From NCBI RefSeq assembly GCF_030406775.1, contig NZ_CP129119.1:902001-966000 (forward strand): a stretch of DNA of 64,000 nucleotides, given 5' to 3'. Position 1 is the first letter of the stretch; every line of letters starts with the position of its first letter. A model generated the notes under the pieces. That model made no database searches. It saw only the letters and a program-made list of their open reading frames with translations, and was not told where the DNA came from. Source of the stretch: Sporosarcina trichiuri (GTDB lineage: Bacteria; Bacillota; Bacilli; Bacillales_A; Planococcaceae). Shown piece after piece: positions 24,781-33,180 of this stretch. The position numbers and the translations under genes were made by a program.

Positions 24781-27221
24781 ATGCAGCAGAACGCTTTCAG
24801 GATCTTCCGCTAGAGGAAGTCATCGGCGACCGTTTTGGCCGCTACAGTAAATACATCATCCAGGACCGGGCGCTGCCTGATGCGCGCGACGGCCTGAAAC
24901 CGGTGCAGCGGCGGATCTTGTACGCCATGTACAACGAAGGGAACACGCATGACAAAGCATTCCGGAAATCGGCGAAAACAGTCGGGAATGTCATCGGCAA
25001 CTATCATCCGCATGGCGATTCGTCCGTGTATGAAGCGATGGTGCGGATGAGCCAGGAATGGAAACTGCGTCATCTGATGATCGAGATGCACGGCAATAAC
25101 GGATCGGTCGACGGTGACTCGGCAGCTGCCATGCGGTATACCGAAGCCCGGCTGTCCGCCATTGCAGGCGTGATGCTGAACGACCTGAACAAGGAAACCG
25201 TCGACTTCATCCCGAACTTCGATGATACCGAGCCGGAGCCGACCGTACTGCCGGCGCGGTTCCCGAACCTTCTCGTCAATGGATCGACCGGCATCTCGGC
25301 AGGCTACGCGACGGACATCCCGCCGCATGCACTCCACGAAGCGATCGATGCTGTCCTCATGCGGATGGAAAATCCTGAAGCATCCGTCGAAGAGCTGATG
25401 ACCGTACTGAAAGGGCCGGATTTCCCGACAGGCGGCATCATCCAGGGGACCGACGGCATCAAAGCCGCTTATGAAACCGGCAAAGGTCGTGTCATCGTCC
25501 GTTCGAAGACGGAGATCGAATCCTTGAAGGCCGGCAAATCCCAGATCGTCATCACGGAAATCCCATATGACGTCAACAAGGCGAACCTGGTCAAGAAGAT
25601 GGATGAACTCCGTCTTGACCGCCGCCTCGACGGTATTTCCGAAGTGCGCGATGAATCGGACCGCACAGGACTCCGGATTGTCGTCGAACTGAAGAAGGAC
25701 ATCCCGGCAGATCCGATCCTCCGGTATCTGCTGAAAAACACGGATCTGCAGGTTGCCTACAACTTCAACATGGTGGCGATCGCCGACAGACGTCCAAAAC
25801 TCATGACACTTCCGACGCTGCTCGATGCGTATATCGAGCACCAGAAGGACGTCGTCACACGCCGTTCCGAATTCGATATCCGGAAGGCGAAAGACCGTCT
25901 CCATATTGTCGACGGACTCATCAAGGCGCTCTCCATCCTCGACGACGTCATCCGGACAATTCGGGAGTCCAACGATAAACGGGATGCGAAAAACAACCTG
26001 ATCGCCCGTTTCGGCTTCTCCGAAGTGCAGGCGGAGGCGATCGTCTCGCTGCAGCTGTACCGTCTGACAAATACGGATATTACGGAACTGAAAAAGGAAG
26101 AGGAGCAGCTGAGGAAGCAGATCGAGGAACTGAACGCAATCCTCACGAGTCCGAAGAAACTGTCCCGCGTCATCGAGAAGGAACTGCATGCGGTGCGCAA
26201 ACAGTTCGCGGAACCGCGGAACTCGGTCATCGAAGAGAAGATCGAAGACTTGAAAGTCGATCTCGATATTCTCGTACCGAGCGAGGAAGTTGTCGTTTCC
26301 GTCACAAAGGAAGGCTACGTCAAACGCACGAGCATGCGGTCGTACGGGGCCTCGAACGGTGCGGGCATGGATATGAAGGAGTCAGATTATCCGCTGTTCG
26401 AACAGACGATGAATACGCAGCATCATCTGCTGCTGTTCACGTCTCTCGGCAATTATATCTATCAGCCGGTCCACGAACTGCCGGATATCCGCTGGCGGGA
26501 CCTCGGCCAGCACATTTCGAGCATCGTTTCACTCGAGCCGGGTGAGACGCTTGTGGCGGCGATCGGCCTCGAAGCATTCGATGATGTCCATTCCCTTCTT
26601 ACTGTGACAGCGAATGGGTTCATCAAACTGTCAAAGCTCGCTGATTATCAAGTCCAGCGGTATGGCCGCTCCTACAAGGCGATGAATGTGAAGAAAGGCG
26701 ACCGGCTGATCGACGTGCGCCTCGTCAAAGGCAGTGAAGATGTTGTCCTGGTGACCCATCAGGCATACATCCTCCGATTCCCGCTGAGTGAAATCAGTAC
26801 GACAGGCGTCCGTACAGCCGGTGTCAAAGGCATCAACCTGAAGACCGATGACTATGTGGCGGCGCTCGATGTCATCACCGACAGCACTGCCTCCATTGTC
26901 GTTGCAACACAGCGCGGATCCGTCAAACGGACCGCCCTGAAGGAAATTGAGATCGGCGGCCGGGCGCAGCGCGGCCTGATGATCCTCAAGGAACTGAAGA
27001 AGAATCCGTACCGGGTGATCGGCGCCAGACTGACGGATCCTGCCGAAACGCTGATCCTGTCCGCGGAGCACGAACCGCGCATCGAAGTGGACGCCGGCAA
27101 ACTCCGTCTTTCAGACCGGCTGTCGAATGGCAGCACGCTGTCCGACGAAGCGAAAAACGGCAAAGCTGTCCGGCTCTACTATGAACCGAAAGCGAAGACC
27201 GATAAACCGGATTCGAAGTAA
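24777..27221 (+). CDS. parC: DNA topoisomerase IV subunit A
   Basis: DNA-cleaving subunit, 814 residues. The catalytic Tyr is in AAMRYTEARLSAIA (about residue 121). The quinolone-resistance region reads HPHGDSSVYEAMVRMSQ, with Ser and Glu at the usual positions, i.e. the sensitive-type residues. The C-terminal half carries repeated β-pinwheel blades (VSVTKEGYVKRTSMRSY; LLTVTANGFIKLSKLADY; VATQRGSVKRTALKEI). It overlaps parE by 4 bp and ends in a strong terminator. Confidence 0.96.
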   Translation: MNAAERFQDLPLEEVIGDRFGRYSKYIIQDRALPDARDGLKPVQRRILYAMYNEGNTHDKAFRKSAKTVGNVIGNYHPHGDSSVYEAMVRMSQEWKLRHLMIEMHGNNGSVDGDSAAAMRYTEARLSAIAGVMLNDLNKETVDFIPNFDDTEPEPTVLPARFPNLLVNGSTGISAGYATDIPPHALHEAIDAVLMRMENPEASVEELMTVLKGPDFPTGGIIQGTDGIKAAYETGKGRVIVRSKTEIESLKAGKSQIVITEIPYDVNKANLVKKMDELRLDRRLDGISEVRDESDRTGLRIVVELKKDIPADPILRYLLKNTDLQVAYNFNMVAIADRRPKLMTLPTLLDAYIEHQKDVVTRRSEFDIRKAKDRLHIVDGLIKALSILDDVIRTIRESNDKRDAKNNLIARFGFSEVQAEAIVSLQLYRLTNTDITELKKEEEQLRKQIEELNAILTSPKKLSRVIEKELHAVRKQFAEPRNSVIEEKIEDLKVDLDILVPSEEVVVSVTKEGYVKRTSMRSYGASNGAGMDMKESDYPLFEQTMNTQHHLLLFTSLGNYIYQPVHELPDIRWRDLGQHISSIVSLEPGETLVAAIGLEAFDDVHSLLTVTANGFIKLSKLADYQVQRYGRSYKAMNVKKGDRLIDVRLVKGSEDVVLVTHQAYILRFPLSEISTTGVRTAGVKGINLKTDDYVAALDVITDSTASIVVATQRGSVKRTALKEIEIGGRAQRGLMILKELKKNPYRVIGARLTDPAETLILSAEHEPRIEVDAGKLRLSDRLSNGSTLSDEAKNGKAVRLYYEPKAKTDKPDSK

Positions 27222-27230
27222 CCATCCGGA

Positions 27231-27268
27231 AGCACACGAAAATTCTTTTAATTTTCGTGTGCTTTTTT
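27231..27268 (+). terminator. Rho-independent terminator of parEC
   Basis: AGCACACGAAAATT and AATTTTCGTGTGCT form a perfect 14-bp stem, followed by TTTTT. Confidence 0.92.
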
Positions 27269-27330
27269 CGTGTTTTGTCGTATACTAGTTCGAGAAGCGA
27301 ATTATCCAGAAACAGAAAGAGGGAACTGGC

Positions 27331-28572
27331 ATGCTGTGGAAAAACCGAAATGTCTGGATTATTCTATCGGGGGAGCTGATTGCGGGAATCGGGCTGTGGA
27401 CCGGAATCATCGGCAATCTGGAATTCATGCAGGGCCTGATCCCATCCGACTTCGTCAAAGCACTCATCTTATCCGTCGGCCTGTTAGCCGGCATCCTGGC
27501 CGGACCGCTCGCCGGCAGGATCATCGACCAGCAGCCGAAGAAACGGATTCTGATCATTGCGGGCGCCGGACGGCTCGTCAGTGTCGTCTTCATGCTCATT
27601 GCGATCGCTGCAGGCTCCGTCTGGTGGATGCTCGCCTTCGTCATCAGCATCCAGCTGGCCGCCACCTTCTATTTTCCGGCACTGCAGGCGGCCATCCCGC
27701 TTGTCGTAAGGGAAGGGGAGCTGCTGACGATGAACGGGCTCCATATGAATGTTGCGACGATCGCCCGGGTCTCCGGGACTGCGCTCGCCGGCGTGATTCT
27801 CGTCTATTGGTCGCTGTCGTCACTCTATTGGATATCAATTGCCGCCTACGCCATATTGCTCGTCTTCACATTCATGCTGACGATCGATGAAGGGAAGGGG
27901 GAAGGGAGCACCGGAACGGCCGGTACACCAAACAGCGGATTCATGGATGTTTTTCCTGTGCTGAAGATGTATCCGGCGGTCGGTATGACACTGATCATGA
28001 CCCTCATCCCGCTGCTGTTCCTCGGGGCGTTCAACCTGATTGTCATCAATATCAGTGAGATCCAGCAGTCTGCATCCATCAAAGGACTGATCTATACATG
28101 TGAAGGCGTCGCGTTCATGGTGGGATCATTCGCCGTCAAACGGATTGCGATGAAATGGCAGACCGCAAAAATCCTGTTTTTCTTTGCAGGCATGGTAGGG
28201 GTTGCTGAGTTCATCTTGTTCTTCACAGAGAGCCAGTTCGCCGTACTGACTGCGTTTTCCTTGCTCGGATTCAGTTTAGGCTGTTTTTTCCCGACAGCGA
28301 TGGTCGTCTTCCAGAAACAGATGCCGAAAGCATACCATGGCCGGTTTTTCTCATTCCGCAATATGCTGGAACGGGTCATGTTCCAGGTCGTACTGCTGGC
28401 GGCGGGGGCGCTGCTGGATATTGTCGGGATGCAAGTGATGGTGATGAGTTTCGGTATGATCAGCATCGGATTGACCGCAATATTCTACGTGCAGATGAGA
28501 CGGCGTAACATCGATCTGGAAGAGCCGGAAGTTGAAACCGAACCGGTTATGCCGGTGAAACCAGCAACGTGA
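27331..28572 (+). CDS. MFS transporter
   Basis: A 413-residue major facilitator with about 12 TM segments. Between TM2 and TM3 it has AGPLAGRIIDQQPKKRILI, the usual 'G..ADR..RR' loop. The shape and the 'HMNVATIARVSGTALAG' segment fit the MFS_3/enterobactin-exporter-like group, but the substrate is unknown. ATG follows AAAGAGGGAACTGGC. It stands alone between two terminators, so it is a single-gene unit. Confidence 0.85.
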   Translation: MLWKNRNVWIILSGELIAGIGLWTGIIGNLEFMQGLIPSDFVKALILSVGLLAGILAGPLAGRIIDQQPKKRILIIAGAGRLVSVVFMLIAIAAGSVWWMLAFVISIQLAATFYFPALQAAIPLVVREGELLTMNGLHMNVATIARVSGTALAGVILVYWSLSSLYWISIAAYAILLVFTFMLTIDEGKGEGSTGTAGTPNSGFMDVFPVLKMYPAVGMTLIMTLIPLLFLGAFNLIVINISEIQQSASIKGLIYTCEGVAFMVGSFAVKRIAMKWQTAKILFFFAGMVGVAEFILFFTESQFAVLTAFSLLGFSLGCFFPTAMVVFQKQMPKAYHGRFFSFRNMLERVMFQVVLLAAGALLDIVGMQVMVMSFGMISIGLTAIFYVQMRRRNIDLEEPEVETEPVMPVKPAT

Positions 28573-28593
28573 ACAGAATGATCTTACAGACGG

Positions 28594-28630
28594 AAAAGCC
28601 GCAGCGCAATGAACTTTGCTGCGGCTTTTT
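28594..28630 (+). terminator. Rho-independent terminator
   Basis: AAAAGCCGCAGC and GCTGCGGCTTTTT arms with a GCAATGAACTTT loop. Confidence 0.9.
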
Positions 28631-28751
28631 AAGTTGCCGTGAGTCATCTTAAATTTCGCGTTTTATCTCACTATCATAAGTATACTTGCAATTGATACGT
28701 AACTTCCTATAATATATATTATGACGGGGGCGTTAAAAGATAACCTTCTTA

Positions 28752-29123
28752 TTACTCAATACGATACCGATGCTGCCCCCTTTTTGCACGTTCCACATCG
28801 ATGAACTGCACACCGGCTTCAATCACATCATTGATATACAGCTTATGCTCTTTCGCAGCTGCACGCACTTGCTCGAGCAGCACTTCGTCATACGTCGTCT
28901 TATACTGGATCCGGTCTTTCGGCCGCATATCTTTCGTAAAATGGATCGTTTCTTGCTGCAGCAGTTCTTTCAATCCGTCTTCCAGCAAATAATTCACAAA
29001 CGTACCGTGTTCATCGGCTCGCTGTTTCAGCTCTTCCAGTACTTTCGCGCTGAGTGATGTGCGGAATTTGACCCGCGTCTCATCGGCTGCCTGATACAAC
29101 TGTCCGTCCCGGTTGATCCACAT
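28752..29123 (-). CDS. Tandem ribbon-helix-helix-like protein
   Basis: A 123-residue protein in which two similar stretches each look like an Arc/MetJ-type ribbon-helix-helix: RVKFRTSLSAKVLEELKQRA followed by FVNYLLEDGLKELL, and IQYKTTYDEVLLEQVRAAA followed by YINDVIEAGVQFI. Such a tandem could form an intramolecular DNA-binding dimer. Related Bacillus proteins have been labelled 'rRNA methyltransferase', but no methyltransferase motif is visible. ATG follows GGAGGAATCCATC. An AT-rich stretch lies downstream (28660-28750). DNA binding is inferred. Confidence 0.7.
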   Translation of the reverse strand: MWINRDGQLYQAADETRVKFRTSLSAKVLEELKQRADEHGTFVNYLLEDGLKELLQQETIHFTKDMRPKDRIQYKTTYDEVLLEQVRAAAKEHKLYINDVIEAGVQFIDVERAKRGQHRYRIE

Positions 29124-29225
29124 GATGGATTCCTCCTATATTTAAATGAGATTAACCGGCGGCGAACCAGTTCCGCCGGCTGTTCGCATCGGTGTTCGCT
29201 TACAGCAAAAACCGCACTTTCCGTT

Positions 29226-29660
29226 TCAGAAATTCTTTTTGAACACCATGCTGACCTTATGATAGTGCATCTTCTCTTCATAAAAACGGTGCGCATCGGT
29301 CCGCTGGATGCCTGACGACAGTGCGATCGATTCGTAGTGATGCTCTTTTCCCCACTTCTCGACATGGGTCAGCAGCTGGTCACCATAGCCTTTTGAACGT
29401 GCAGCACTGTCGGTCACGAGATCGCAGACCCAGAGCGATCTGCCGTAATACAGCGTGATCATCGGCTTGAAGCCGATCAGCGCCTTCAGGATACCGTCAT
29501 CCCGCAGGCCGAGCAGCTGGTACCGTTCTTTCGCTTCCGACTCGTAGACGAGTTCCAGATATTCTTTTTCGTTCAGATGTGTCCGCAGCTGGTTCATGAT
29601 CGGAAACCCTTCCAGCAATTCCTCTTCGGTACGTAAAACGGTGATCTCGATTGTTCCCAC
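29226..29660 (-). CDS. GNAT family N-acetyltransferase
   Basis: A 144-residue single-domain acetyltransferase; substrate unknown. Motif A is at LVTDSAARSKGYGDQLLTHVE (RSKGYG pyrophosphate loop) and the closing motif at SSGIQRTDAHRFYEEKMHY. The start is GTG at 29660 with GGAGGGG 8 bp upstream; in-frame sequence before that has no ribosome site. It is 43 bp upstream of the region that follows modC on the minus strand, and could share the mod transcript. Confidence 0.85.
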   Translation of the reverse strand: MGTIEITVLRTEEELLEGFPIMNQLRTHLNEKEYLELVYESEAKERYQLLGLRDDGILKALIGFKPMITLYYGRSLWVCDLVTDSAARSKGYGDQLLTHVEKWGKEHHYESIALSSGIQRTDAHRFYEEKMHYHKVSMVFKKNF

Positions 29661-29703
29661 TATGGATCCCCTCCGATACCCGCCTGAAGCTCTGCAGGGT
29701 TTT

Positions 29704-30357
29704 CTATATTGTTCCACGACTTTCTTCGACAAGCGAGCCCTTTTTCAGCCGCAGTATGCGGTCCCCGAGCTTCTCTGCTTCCGACCGGCTGTGTGTCACG
29801 ACGATGAACGGGATGTTCCACAGCTCATGCAGCCGCAGCAGCTCATCCTGGCATTCCTCGCGGGTCTCTTCGTCAAGTGCCGACAGCGGTTCATCCAGCA
29901 GCAGCAGATCGGGCTCCGCAGCGAGTGCGCGCGCCAGTGCGACACGCTGCTTTTCGCCGCCTGAGATCTGATGGGGATATTTCTTCAGCAGGTGACCGAT
30001 ACCGAGCACTTCCTGGAGCTGGTTGATGACGGGCCGGGCGTCTGCAAGCTGGTCTTTTCCCACTCCGTACAGTATATTGCGTTCGACGGTCATATGCGGA
30101 AACAACGCATAGTCCTGGAACAGATAGCCGATATTGCGGTCCCGGGCAGGCAGCGGTCTTCCCGGCCCGCCGCAAAATCGCCTTCCGTTCAGCGTGATGC
30201 TGCCGCTGTCCGGGTGTGTGAGGCCTGCAATCACCTGCAGGATCGATGTCTTCCCTGCCCCGGAAGGACCTGCCAGGACGATGATCTCCTCGCCAGCCTC
30301 GAATTCTACCTCCAGTTTAAAATGGCCAAGCTGTTTACTGATCGCAACTTCCAGCAC
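29704..30357 (-). CDS. modC: Molybdate ABC transporter ATP-binding protein, short form
   Basis: ATPase of the molybdate importer, 217 residues. Walker A AGPSGAGKTSIL, Q-loop GYLFQDYALFPH, signature QISGGEKQRVALARAL, Walker B LLLLDEPLSALDE, H-loop VVTHSRSEAE. It ends right after the ATPase domain, without the C-terminal molybdate-sensing MOP domain of E. coli ModC, so feedback by bound molybdate is not expected. GTG start after GGCAGGTGTGAAAA. Last gene of modABC. Confidence 0.88.
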   Translation of the reverse strand: MLEVAISKQLGHFKLEVEFEAGEEIIVLAGPSGAGKTSILQVIAGLTHPDSGSITLNGRRFCGGPGRPLPARDRNIGYLFQDYALFPHMTVERNILYGVGKDQLADARPVINQLQEVLGIGHLLKKYPHQISGGEKQRVALARALAAEPDLLLLDEPLSALDEETREECQDELLRLHELWNIPFIVVTHSRSEAEKLGDRILRLKKGSLVEESRGTI

Positions 30358-30370
30358 TTTTCACACCTGC

Positions 30371-31051
30371 CTAACGTTTGTCGGCGGCAAACCGGCGCAA
30401 GTTCCGTCTGCTCCACCAATTCAACCATAATATGATACTGAACCCGAGTGCTGTGATGATGATGACCCAGAACGATGCGTTTTCCATCTGACCGGCTTCC
30501 ACGGCGAAGTAGATGGCCATCGGCATCGTGTCCGTCCTGCCTGGTATGTATCCGGCGAGCATGAGGGTGGCACCGAACTCGCCGAGTCCTCTGGCAAACG
30601 ACAGGATGAGTCCTGCAAGCAGACCCGGCCATGCAAGCGGAAAGGTCACTGTGCGGAACACCCGCCACTCGGAAGCACCCATCGTCCGGGCGGCATCCTC
30701 CAGCTTCCCGTCCAGGTTTTCGAAGGCTGCCGCCGCACTCTGGTACATGAGCGGAAAACTGACGACCACGGAGGCGATCACAGCGGCGGTCCATGTGAAG
30801 ACGATCTGGATGTCGAACGTCTCGAGCAGCCAGCTGCCGATCCAGCCCTTCTTGCCGAACAGCAGCAGGAGGCCGAACCCGACAACTGTCGGCGGCAGGA
30901 CGAGCGGCAGCAGGAACAGCGATTCCAGCACCGATTTGCCGAAAAACCTGTGTTTTGCGAACAGATGGGCCAGAAATACACCGAATATGAAGACGATCAC
31001 CGTCGATATGGCCGCCACTTTCACGGACAGCAGCAGCGGATGCATGTCCAT
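30371..31051 (-). CDS. modB: Molybdate ABC transporter permease
   Basis: Membrane subunit, about 226 residues, five or six TM segments. The EAA coupling loop reads ARTMGASEWRVFRTVTFPLA and is followed by GLGEFGATLMLAGYIPGRT, characteristic of ModB. ATG at 31051 lies 8 bp after GGGGAGG; a GTG three codons earlier is an alternative. Lies 13 bp before modC and about 20 bp after modA in transcript order. Confidence 0.93.
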   Translation of the reverse strand: MDMHPLLLSVKVAAISTVIVFIFGVFLAHLFAKHRFFGKSVLESLFLLPLVLPPTVVGFGLLLLFGKKGWIGSWLLETFDIQIVFTWTAAVIASVVVSFPLMYQSAAAAFENLDGKLEDAARTMGASEWRVFRTVTFPLAWPGLLAGLILSFARGLGEFGATLMLAGYIPGRTDTMPMAIYFAVEAGQMENASFWVIIITALGFSIILWLNWWSRRNLRRFAADKR

Positions 31052-31072
31052 TGCGTCCACCTCCCCAATTTC

Positions 31073-31861
31073 TTACTTGAAGCCGTATTTCTCCAGTACC
31101 TTCTGGCCTTCATCCCCCAGTAATTCGTCAAAGAACTTCTCCGCTTCTTCGGGATGCTTGGAATCTTTCACGACCGCTCCCGGGTACACGATCGGGGTAT
31201 GCCAGCCCGGGTCCGCTTCCGCTACCACTTTGACCTTGTCCGAGATGAATGCATCACTTGAATAAACAATACCATATTCCGCGTTCCCGAGCTCCACTTG
31301 TGTCAGCACCTGCCGGACATCCGAAGCCAGCACAAGTTTGTCCTGCATCTTTCGCCAAAGTCCGAGAGACTCGAAAACCTTTTTCGTATACCGGCCAACC
31401 GGGACGCTTCCAGGCTCGCCGATGACGAAATGATCGATATCCGCCGGGTCGATGTCCTTAAAGCTTGTAATCGGATCTGCTGTGCCCTCATTTGTGATGA
31501 GGACAAGTGTGTTCGTTGTGAAGTCCTTCCGTGTCGGCCCATCGATGAGCCCCTTTCCATCCAGTGTATCCATATCCTTCTTGCTGGCGGACAGGAACAG
31601 ATCGGCAGGCGCTCCGTTCTCGATTGCTGTTGCCAGTTTGCCGGATCCCCCATACATGAAAGTCAGCTTAACGCCCTCATGTTTTTCTTCGTATGTCTTC
31701 TTGAAATCATCCAAGGCATCTGTCAGACTCGCAGCGGCTGATATACGCAATTCGACATTATCCGGGGCATTCCCTTTTTCATCACTATCTTCTGTATTAG
31801 TACAGGCTGCCAACAAAACCAGGACGGCCGCCGCCAGCCCTGCTGCTAACGCACGCTTCAT
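31073..31861 (-). CDS. modA: Molybdate-binding lipoprotein
   Basis: Extracellular substrate-binding protein, 262 residues, with lipoprotein signal ending LVLLAAC (Cys20). The mature protein begins its binding domain with LRISAAASLTDALDDFKKTY and has FMYGGSGKLATAIENGAPADLFLSAS in two adjoining parts, the ModA signature that holds the oxyanion. ATG after AAAAGGGGAGCTCGGT. First gene of modABC; divergent from the regulator gene. Confidence 0.93.
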   Translation of the reverse strand: MKRALAAGLAAAVLVLLAACTNTEDSDEKGNAPDNVELRISAAASLTDALDDFKKTYEEKHEGVKLTFMYGGSGKLATAIENGAPADLFLSASKKDMDTLDGKGLIDGPTRKDFTTNTLVLITNEGTADPITSFKDIDPADIDHFVIGEPGSVPVGRYTKKVFESLGLWRKMQDKLVLASDVRQVLTQVELGNAEYGIVYSSDAFISDKVKVVAEADPGWHTPIVYPGAVVKDSKHPEEAEKFFDELLGDEGQKVLEKYGFK

Positions 31862-31876
31862 ACCGAGCTCCCCTTT

Positions 31877-31990
31877 TCTATATATCATTCTATATCTTTG
31901 CTTATAACTACTTATAACACAACGACACTTCCTATATCTACTTTTATCTATATAGTATTAAAAATAATTAGATTAGTCTATCTATATCTA
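31877..31990. promoter_or_regulatory. AT-rich intergenic region with repeated TCTATAT motifs
   Basis: Between divergent modA and its regulator gene, (T/C)CTATAT occurs at about 31877, 31889, 31931, 31947 and 31981, mostly extended to CTATATCTA. ModE-type operators are also built from TATAT half sites, so these are candidate sites for the divergent regulator. AT content here is far above the surroundings. Confidence 0.5.
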
Positions 31991-32045
31991 TTGCATTCTT
32001 CTTCCGGATAAAGGAGAATGGAGGAAACGAACGGAGGGATATATC

Positions 32046-33035
32046 TTGAAACCGAATGATGGAATATCCTATACAACTGAAGATCTTGCAGAGTTCCTTC
32101 AAGTATCCAAGCTGACAGTTTACGATCTCATAAAAAAAGGGGAAATCACAGCTTACCGGGTCGGCCGTCAGATGCGTGTCGACGCAGCGGACTTCGAAGC
32201 CTACAAAAACCGGATGAAAGGCGGCCGGCTTTCCGTGTCTGCAGCTGAAGCACCAGTAGCCAAGGCACCGCCTGTCAATCAGCAATACGAGACGACTTCC
32301 CCTCCTGCAGCCCCTCACCCCCGGACAGTACAGCCCCTCATTATCAGCGGGCAGGATGTCACACTCGACTTGCTGGCGAACGAGATCTCGGCGTCTTCTG
32401 CCGGCTGGCGCACGCTGCGGTCCCATACAGGAAGTCTCGCAAACCTGATTGCTCTGCTGCAGGGGGATGCGGACCTGGTGAGCACACACCTGTTCGACGG
32501 CGACACGGGATCCTATAACCTGCCCTATATCCGGAGACTCCTGACAGGCCGTGAGTATACCGTCATCCAGATGCTGTCCCGGAAAGCGGGTTTCTATGTA
32601 CAGCCGGGCAATCCGAAACAGATCATGAGCTGGCGGGATCTCAACCGGAATGATATCCGATTCGTCAACCGGGAACTTGGCTCAGGCATCCGGGTGCTAA
32701 CGGACGAACGGCTGCGCCTGGAAGGGATCCTTCCGCGGACCATCAGCGGATACAGTACGATCGAACAGACACATCTGGCAGTCGCGGGAAAAGTTGCTGC
32801 CGGCGAAGCCGATACAGGTGTCGGCATCGAAAAGGCCGCCAGCCTCGTGAATGTCGATTTTGTACCGATCACGACTGAGCAATATGACCTTGTCATGCTG
32901 AAGAAGCCGGAGAATGCCGAATTCCGGGACACGGTGATCCGTATTCTGCAATCCGAATCGTTCCGGAAAGAATTGGCCTCAATTCAAGGATACGACTTTT
33001 CGCGAATGGGGCAGATATTATATGACACACCATAA
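32046..33035 (+). CDS. Excisionase-type HTH regulator fused to a periplasmic-binding-like domain
   Basis: A 329-residue one-component regulator. Residues about 8-60 form an excisionase/MerR-like winged helix (YTTEDLAEFLQVSKLTVYDL, then KKGEITAYRVGRQMRV). After a Pro/Ala-rich linker, residues about 100-325 form a PBP-like domain (PF12727 type: DLLANEISA, GSLANLIALLQGDADLVSTH, ELGSGIRVLTDERL, GEADTGVGIEKAA) related to molybdate-binding proteins. Starts with TTG after ACGGAGGGATATATC. Position next to modABC suggests it controls molybdate uptake or molybdopterin genes. Confidence 0.88.
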   Translation: MKPNDGISYTTEDLAEFLQVSKLTVYDLIKKGEITAYRVGRQMRVDAADFEAYKNRMKGGRLSVSAAEAPVAKAPPVNQQYETTSPPAAPHPRTVQPLIISGQDVTLDLLANEISASSAGWRTLRSHTGSLANLIALLQGDADLVSTHLFDGDTGSYNLPYIRRLLTGREYTVIQMLSRKAGFYVQPGNPKQIMSWRDLNRNDIRFVNRELGSGIRVLTDERLRLEGILPRTISGYSTIEQTHLAVAGKVAAGEADTGVGIEKAASLVNVDFVPITTEQYDLVMLKKPENAEFRDTVIRILQSESFRKELASIQGYDFSRMGQILYDTP

Positions 33036-33036
33036 G

Positions 33037-33067
33037 ACACCGTCCTGCTGTTCATGCCGGACGGTGT
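33037..33067 (+). terminator. Rho-independent terminator of the regulator gene
   Basis: ACACCGTCC and GGACGGTGT arms around TGCTGTTCATGCC, followed by a T/C-rich tract. Confidence 0.75.
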
Positions 33068-33135
33068 TCCCTCTTCTTCTTCATCAGCACCATCTGCTTT
33101 ACATAATATTATTATGGTTAATTAATATATGGAAC

Positions 33136-33172
33136 AAAAAACCGGCATTCCAATTCAGCGGATTGCCGGTTT
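33136..33172 (-). terminator. Rho-independent terminator of the AI-2E family gene
   Basis: On the minus strand AAACCGGCA and TGCCGGTTT arms enclose ATCCGCTGAATTGGAA, and the right arm runs into six T. Confidence 0.85.
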
Positions 33173-33180
33173 CCTGCGGT

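Noticed and set aside
24810..26189. 459-codon open frame antisense to parC
   Set aside because: It mirrors parC codon structure, has no ribosome site and shows no recognisable domain. Similar long antisense frames lie opposite acnA and the second exporter subunit; all are effects of GC-rich codon use.
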